From Datisca glomerata (Eukaryota > Streptophyta > Magnoliopsida > Cucurbitales > Datiscaceae), in NCBI GenBank assembly GCA_003255025.1, contig QANY01005876.1, positions 758,843 to 822,842 of the forward strand: DNA of 64,000 bases, read 5' to 3'. A program made the translations under genes and the position numbers. The notes beneath the pieces are model-generated. The model made no database searches. It had not been told where the DNA came from and saw nothing but the letters and a program-made list of their open reading frames with translations. This document shows, piece by piece, positions 57,755-64,000 of the stretch. Positions within the stretch are counted from its first letter, which is position 1. Each line of letters opens with the position of its first letter.

Positions 57755-60451
57755 ATGGCGTCGGAGCTGGTGATCAACACGGATAGAGTCCAGAAGTTCA
57801 TCCACGACCTCGAAGCACAAAAGAACATTCTGTCTACCTGTACACAACTATTTACTACCATTTCTAAGCGCTTCACTTCCCTCCAAGATTCCCTTTCGCA
57901 AAAATCTCAATCCCTTGAATCCAGAATACAAGCCCTAGAAACCACTTTCAGAGAAACCCTAGAATCTCTTAACCACCGCGAGAGTTCAATTCACGAGCGT
58001 GAGTCTGCAGTGGTCGGGCGCGTCAAAGAGCAGAAGGAAGCAGCCTTGGCCCAGTTCGAGAAACCACTTTCGGGTAACGAGGAATTGTCGGAGACCCTGA
58101 AATCGTTTTCACGGAAAATGGATTCATCGGGCTTGTTGAAGTTCATAATTTCGAAGAGGAAGGAGTCGGTAACGTTGAGGGGAGCAATAGCACATTCCAT
58201 TGCGGAGGCTGTGGATCCACCGAAACTAGTATTGGACACATTGGAGCAGTTCGTGAGTGCGAAATCCGCAAAAGTTGGGGTTACTGATAAGCGTTGGGCT
58301 TGTGGAATGCTAATTCAAGCGCTCTTTCCTGAAGTTGCTTTGGGTGGGAAAACGGAACCCAAGTTTGCGAGAAGCGTAGTGGAGAAGGCAGCAAGGATTT
58401 TGGAGTTGTGGAAGGGGCAGATGGACAATGATACTGGCATTGGCGCATTAGGGCCAGCTGAGGCAGTTATGTTTTTGCAGATGGTCGTAGGGTTTCGGTT
58501 GCAGGCGAGGTTTGACGAGGGTTTTTTGAGGAAGTTGGTGGTTGAGTATGCATCGAGGAGGGACATGGCGAAGCTTGCAGCTGCTTTAAAATTTGGAGAG
58601 AAGTTGGGAGGTTTGTGATCTGTTAATAATGCACTGCATTTGTAACATAATAATTGATGTCATCTTCTTTGGCTATATGTGTTTATTTTGCTGAAATATA
58701 GTTTAGTTATAAAATGTTGTATCCTTGTCATTTGAAAGCTATTGTACACCCCCTTTAAGGATCCTTTTATGAACAAAAGCGCTCGAATTTGAAGACAGTA
58801 CTTTAAGTGAACTTATTTATGAATCGAACTTCATAAATTGAAGACATTATTACTTAAACTAGAAGCTTCATTTGTACATTTGCTTTCTTTAATCTTTTAT
58901 GCCTTTCCGCCAAATTTATATAAGACATTCTTTGTGCTGCATAAATTAAGCAATGTCTTCAAATTCGAGCACTTTCCGTTGGTATGGACTGGCCAAGAGT
59001 AAGTTTCTTTAATCTCAATTTGACTAGTCCTAACCTTTAGAGGTGCCTTTTCGACAGATTTCATCTAAAATTCCAATACTGTATTAAATTCTATAACAAA
59101 ATGCACAAGTACAATGGCCCTTGCACTGCGTATATGAGGTAGTTGTGGAGCTATTATAAGAGTAATCCAAGTATATTTGTAGCTGAACACGGTAAATTTT
59201 TTGTAGATGATGGGTGCCAAGTTAATCAAAGTTTGTGCATTAAACTAGGAGTTAGTTGTGCAGAAATGTATATCGTACATAAGGTGATCAGTTATGCTTG
59301 TGCAGGGTTTTAAGTAAAGTTTGATCACCGGGTACCATTTCTTCGTATTTCCATATACTATGTATTATTCATGGCTTTAACTGATGGTGAAATATAGAAC
59401 TCTCTACCTGGTGATACAAAGAAATCTATTTTGATGTTTGACCGAGGGTTTATTATCATTTCCTGGTTCTCTATTAATATTTATGACCTCTTGTGCTGAG
59501 AACCTGTTTTTTTGGATAAATGCTTAATTTGATACATTTCTTCGCTCTATTGAATTCATTGTGTGATCGAGTGTTAATATGAACAAATATGTTTCTCAGA
59601 TATTATTGACGAGTTGGTGAAGAGTGGTAAGGAGATAGAGGCTGTCTATTTTGCTTCTGAGTCTGGTTTAACCGAAAGATTTTCTCCTGTTTCTCTGCTC
59701 AAGTCTTACCTTCGCAACTCCAAAAAGAATGCTACCACCATTTTGAAGAATGGCAACAACAGTGTGGCTGCCACGGTTCGTACAATATCTGTGTAGCATT
59801 ATTATGTCTTACGTTTGTAATAGACGAACTGTGATTTATATTCCTTTCCACCTTTCAAGGGACTTGTTTTAACACAAATCTATCCTGCAGGAAGAGTCAA
59901 GTAATGTGGAGTTGAGTTCCATTAAAACGATCATCAAATGTGTGGAAGACCACAAGCTAGAATCTGAGTTTTCTCTTGAGAGCTTACATAAACGGATTTC
60001 CCATCTAGAAAAGACAAAAGCAGAAAGGAAGAAGAGTTCAGTAGCTGCTGCTAGTAATAAGCCGCAAAATAAACGAGCCTATGGTGGCAATGATCGGGGA
60101 AATGGAGCACCATTCCGTGGTGCCAAAGCTGCCAAATCGTCTAATGCTCACTCATCATTCAACAGAAGGAATCCCATTGTTCCTCCACGTAGTCCTGCTG
60201 CAAGATACCCCCCAGGGCCCTACAACTATCCTAATCAGAGTATCTATAGTGTTCCTGCGTCGACCCAATATGGGTCGAGTTATGGAGTGCCCCATATTCA
60301 AAGCCCTGTTGGGATTCCTCCACAGCACTACTCACTCCCTGTGGAGAATATTGGCAGTTCTGGGTTTCGGGTTAGTGGTTCTTACGGGGGCCAGACTAGT
60401 TATGGTGCGTATGATCACAGCAATACTGTTCCTCCCAATTATCAAGTTTAA
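57755..60451 (+). CDS. FRIGIDA-like protein (FRL4-like), three exons
   Basis: The intact gene has exons 57755-58610, 59600-59775 and 59891-60451. Donors gtttgt and gttcgt and acceptors ttctcag and cctgcag keep one frame for 530 residues, close to the ~530 I recall for Arabidopsis FRL4A/FRL4B. Without splicing, exon 1 would stop seven bases past the junction. Residues ~40-100 form a coiled coil (LQDSLSQKSQSLESRIQALE). The Frigida domain follows (SGLLKFIISKRKESVTLRGA, then LVLDTLEQFVSAKSAK, then RWACGMLIQALFPE, GPAEAVMFLQMVVGFRL and ESGLTERFSPVSLLKSYLR across exons 1-2). The tail is basic, then Tyr/Gly/Ser/Pro-rich. FRIGIDA acts in a nuclear complex promoting FLC expression and late flowering; the role of FRL4-type members is less clear, so the function here is inferred from the family. 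Confidence 0.93.
58774..58977. repeat. Inverted-repeat element in intron 1 (MITE-like)
   Basis: The left arm aaaagcgctcgaatttgaag (58775-58799 region) is matched in inverse by cttcaaattcgagcactttc (58958-58977). The ~204-bp interval is AT-rich and includes partly repeated catgaat/gaagaca words. No convincing target duplication was seen. It lies wholly inside intron 1 and leaves both splice sites untouched. Confidence 0.65.
59600..59775 (+). CDS. FRIGIDA-like gene, exon 2
   Basis: A 176-bp exon starting in phase 1: the single base g from exon 1 completes GAT to give DIIDELVKSGKEIEAVYFAS. This is the most conserved end of the Frigida domain (IxxLVKxGKxIEAVxFxxxxxL). It ends after ATILKNGNNSVAAT in phase 0. 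Reading on past the donor gives a stop within 10 codons. Confidence 0.9.
59891..60451 (+). CDS. FRIGIDA-like gene, exon 3 (C-terminal low-complexity region)
   Basis: It opens EESSNVELSSIKTIIKCVED, the usual join in FRL proteins, then ISHLEKTKAERKKSS, a helix with a basic cluster that could be a nuclear localisation signal (residues ~385-406). Residues ~407-530 are rich in Tyr, Gly, Ser and Pro (YGSSYGVPHIQSPVGIPPQH), probably disordered. The stop is TAA at 60449. Confidence 0.9.
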   Translation, partial: EESSNVELSSIKTIIKCVEDHKLESEFSLESLHKRISHLEKTKAERKKSSVAAASNKPQNKRAYGGNDRGNGAPFRGAKAAKSSNAHSSFNRRNPIVPPRSPAARYPPGPYNYPNQSIYSVPASTQYGSSYGVPHIQSPVGIPPQHYSLPVENIGSSGFRVSGSYGGQTSYGAYDHSNTVPPNYQV

Positions 60452-62000
60452 GTCGTATACAAGTACTAGAGTGACATTTTCTTGTTGATATACTCTTGCC
60501 AGGTTTTTAATGATAGACCCATGACCTGCTTGTTTAGTATTTTCTCTTAGAAAAAAGTCGCATTTCCTCAAAATATCAGTTTCTTTCTTTTCTTGGGGGT
60601 CTTTTCATCACAATTTCTCTACTCTTTACATTCCCCACCGATCTTTAACCAGTTATAGACCTCGTCAACCTCCCTCCCCCATCAGTTAAAAAAAGGAAAA
60701 TTCTTACGGCAATCTATGTTTGCTTAAATGACATGACATCTTCTGATTGAAAAATTGACTCAAATCTTCTTTTATGTTAGGTTTTTGTGGTAAAAAACTT
60801 AAATTCATTAAAATTTAAATTAACACTGTTTAATTAATATGTAATCATAAAATTATCTTTTATTTTTTTAATTACGAGAATGTTAATATCAATTTTTTTA
60901 CATGCAAGCCTAAATTCATCTAGTTTATGCGCAAACGCAAAATCTAGTTTATGCGCAAACGCAAAATATTTTTATGTTTCGGGTTAGGTTAAATGGTTAG
61001 GCTGGATCGGTTAGATGAATAATATTTTTTTTTTCACACAAACTAATATATTTTTAAGAGAATGGATTTATGTGGAGTGTCATGTATTTAAGCAAAAGAC
61101 ATGTCTGAATGATTTTTTTATTTAAAAAAAAAAAAAGAAGGCGAACTCACCTCAATTATATGTGTGGGAAACATATTAAATTGTGCTACTAGACACAGTG
61201 AGGAGAACTGGTGATGAGCATAGGGTGTCAATCTTTTACCACTTGTTAAAATGATTTATTATTTATAAGTCAATTAACTTATGAATAATTCTATTACTTG
61301 ATGAATAAAAATTTAGTTATAGTAAAATTACTTAAATACTTTAACATCTTAGTAGAATTACTTAAATACTTTAACATCTTATGTAGAGACTTGAAACGTT
61401 AGTCTTATAAAATTAGCTTATGCCCACTCTTGCTATCACATCTCGTCACCTACATTGTTGCTTTGTGTTTTTTTAATTGTAAGAAAAAGACCATTAAAAG
61501 ATAACATTGATGATCCAGAGTTTAAAAACAAGCAATTCCCTTGTTACAATAACATGGGAGGTCTTAAATTAGTGACAAAACAAAGAGAGAGGATCTCAAA
61601 TTCTTCAGTAGTAGTGAGTGTCTTTACTATAATGTGTCTGGTATAATTTTAGATATGATTATTTTGATAAGTGTATAGTTGAGAACGGTCTCTCTTAATT
61701 GGAAGGTATGTGAATTTATCTACTTTATATAATATCACGTTTTAGAGGTTATTATTATTTATTTAGAGAGAACAAAGAAAATTATTAGTTAATTAAGTAT
61801 TAATATTATATTAATGAAGTACGAGGTATTTATATCATGTTATTGATTAATTGGATTAAGTTATATACTTTAAGCCATGTGATTTCGAAGTAATTTCTAG
61901 AAGGGGAAAAAAGATCAAGAGTGGGAGAAACAAAGTAGGACTATAAATTATAAATTAAAGAAAAGATGTAGATTTTAGATTTGACATTGCATGTTGTAGG
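60452..62000. other. 3' flank of the FRIGIDA-like gene and intergenic DNA
   Basis: The first ~150 bp are probably the 3' UTR, with no clear AATAAA signal. Beyond, I see no gene. Two small tandem duplications lie at 60918-60968 (25-bp unit aatctagtttatgcgcaaac) and 61323-61381 (~30-bp unit aattacttaaatactttaac). An A-run at 61124-61137 may mark a retroposed scrap. Confidence 0.5.
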
Positions 62001-63740
62001 GTTATTTTTTCAAGTTGGTTGAAGGCTAAAGCTCTAAAAGATTGTTTTTGGAAAATGGGCTATTTGAAATCGCGATTCAGAAAAATAGATCAAGAATTCA
62101 ATAATCAGGATTTAGATCCCAAATATATAGGGAAAAAGTCACTAACACCCATGCCACTTACGTTTTTCTGTCCCATTTTTCCTTTCTCAATGTTTCCCAG
62201 CCCTAACTTTCCATTGAGAAAATGAGTCTTCCTCATTTCTATTGATCTAACAAACAACACCAATCCGATCGCCATCACCAACTCGCTCTGTTCATCCTTC
62301 CCTTCCCTTCTCTTTGCACTATAAATTGTTGCTAACTCTGGTCTACCCCTTGTCCTTTCCTTTTATCATGTCTCTATTGGTGGAGCATTGCTAATAGATA
62401 ATCTGTATATAATTAAACACGACATGAATTATTAAAATTTTTTAATAGTTGTTAATAGAGAATCTGTATATAATTTTGAACAATTTGTCATTGAATTTAT
62501 TTTAATTTTTGGTATAATAAAAAATAGTTAATTTAATTTTATTGATGAGTTAATAACATAGTTAATTAATTAGTACGTAAAATAATGTTTGTGTATATAT
62601 ATAAGACATAATATGTATAGAATCTATAAATAATCATTGACAATAAATTAAAAATTAATAAAAAAAGAAACTATAAATAATAAATAATTTTATTATTTTA
62701 ATATAAATTTATATAACTTTCCCAACAATTTTATTAAAATTTCTCACACAACTTTACTTAAGTATCCTACATACCAAACAAAGAAATCATATTTTTTAAT
62801 AATTTTTTTTCACTTCACCATGCGTTAACGAACATATAATCTTAATATCTTGTAATCTAACTTTACCACTTAGACTTTCTCAACAACTTAACTTTTTCAG
62901 TATTCTTACTTAACCCGTACCAAAAGGCCCCTATATTGAAATTATTTTGCCATCCATCTTTATTTTGTATGTTTCTACCGCACATATATTGAAATTATTT
63001 TCTTCAATTAGCATTTCAAAATAAATTTCTCACTACTTGAAATAGTTTGATATGAATGGGCTCTTACTTTTGGTGAGTGATTGAGTAATTAGGCAAAGAT
63101 ATATATTAATTTTCATGTTCTTTGATAGAAAGTGAAGACTAACTTCATCATTATATGTTAAGCTAGTTCTGTAGATTGGCATGCCTATTGGACTAAGTGT
63201 CCATGTTCTCGGAGTGGTTATGCAAGTTTTTCACAATTATTACTTGATAGAAAGTGAACTAACTTCATTCTAAGTTTCATTTGAGACGAATCAACCTAAT
63301 GTTATGCACCTAAAAAAGAATGAAGTTCTTCCACAAGAACATGAATACAAGACTTGTTTATTCTTTCAAAGAGGAGTATGATATTTGATAGTATTTAAAA
63401 TGATTGTAACCTTTGGATATTTAAAATAATGAAGTGTTTGGAGTTGTAAGTTCTTCTATAATTAAATCGATGATCATTATTCTGAAAGGTTGTAACCTTG
63501 ATCAAAACAAATTCATTTTGGTCATGGGGTATGTCCAGTGGTAAGCTAGCTTATGACAGTTTACTAAAGAGTTGATAAAACCTGAAACTTATTTTAAATT
63601 CTAATTTCTGGGTCATGAAATCATTATACAAGGAAGACATTGTGATCTAGGAAAGAAAGACTGATATTATTAATTGTTAATGAGCTTAAAGCTTTGTTTA
63701 TAAGGATTTATGAATTGATACTTATATTGATTGTTGATCG
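62001..63740. other. AT-rich intergenic DNA
   Basis: No gene is supported. An open frame at 62019-62225 (68 codons) has no recognisable motif and begins in AT-rich sequence. The stretch 62400-62720 is very AT-rich, with a short duplicated piece (gttaatagagaatctgtata near 62390 and 62453). Confidence 0.5.
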
Positions 63741-64000
63741 CTTATCACTTGAAGATAACTAGTACAAAATTCTCTCTCCCTCTCTCAATTCCCCTCTATC
63801 GCCCCCCCTTCCTCCCCACTCGCGATTGAACGCCGGCGAGAGCCCTTTCTCCCTGTTCTTTCTTTCACTTCTCTTTCCTTTGTCTATACTTGGATGGGTT
63901 TTGTGACCTGATCCGAGAATTTAAAACCCAACCCAGAAAGTGGCTTAACCCTAGGAGTGTAAGCAAAACTGAAAAATCGACCAAACCAAACCGCACCGAT
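63741..64000. other. Pyrimidine-rich stretch at the window edge
   Basis: ctctctccctctctcaattc, followed by a C-run and a GC-rich gattgaacgccggcgagagc, looks like a leader of a gene or transposon that continues past the window. The last 60 bp (accaaaccaaaccgcaccg) resemble the ccgaaccaaa-type repeats at 53390. No start codon can be assigned. Confidence 0.3.

Noticed and set aside
62019..62225. 68-codon frame as a small gene
   Set aside because: No motif, AT-rich start and no supporting context.

Overview
The window is nuclear DNA from a flowering plant, most likely a eudicot. It is AT-rich and dominated by degraded LTR retrotransposons and L1-type LINEs with plant-typical domains: UBN2-type Copia gag, Tat-type dual RNase H, and zf-RVT plus RVT_3 LINE tails. 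The only intact cellular gene is a three-exon FRIGIDA-like gene at 57755-60451. One undetermined base sits at 40215. I cannot name the species.

Layout. 1-7049: pieces of two LTR families. LTR-A reads on the minus strand (1-1172). LTR-C pieces lie at 1173-2350, followed by a minus-strand Copia remnant with a broken gag, a leader, a PBS and a 1.75-kb 5' LTR at 5303-7049. 7050-10690: a minus-strand, Tat-like non-coding remnant with 86-bp and 45-bp tandem arrays and an LTR-like block. 11864-23513: a complete but decayed Tat-lineage Gypsy element. It has paired LTRs of about 472 bp, gag, PR, RT, RH, a second archaeal-type RNase H and IN. Past pol come short tandem repeats and an antisense, apparently spliced extra ORF, split by an LTR-C insertion at 20109-21953. 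24060-25230: the 3' part of a LINE on the minus strand. 25231-34675: an Ogre/Tat-type gag region on the minus strand with a PBS that looks complementary to tRNA-Arg and an LTR at 34212-34675. A ~1.9-kb part of its gag region is duplicated (25231-27208 and 30005-31922). Between the copies lie another LTR-like block and a ~140-bp tandem array. 34676-37250: AT-rich spacer with fold-back and direct repeats.

37255-52460: a plus-strand LINE interrupted by three clean insertions. They are a 2.05-kb solo LTR (LTR-A, 39290-41340), a 3.3-kb LTR-like element (LTR-B, 41448-44753; TSD gatat) and a full-length Copia element (44931-51643; TSD ataat). 53495-55586: a second plus-strand LINE, with an ORF1 zinc knuckle, zf-RVT, RNase H and a short A tail. 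55587-57600: non-coding.

57755-60451: the FRIGIDA-like gene (530 aa predicted, FRL4-like), with a telo-box and a site II-like promoter element upstream and a ~204-bp inverted-repeat element in intron 1. 60452-64000: AT-rich intergenic DNA with small tandem duplications. It ends in a pyrimidine-rich stretch that may lead into a gene outside the window.

Nothing here is clearly a new biological system. The most interesting signals are the antisense spliced ORF of the Tat element, the recurrent tandem arrays next to Tat-like LTRs, the duplicated gag module and the readable nesting history inside the LINE. All percentages, boundaries and identities were judged by eye.
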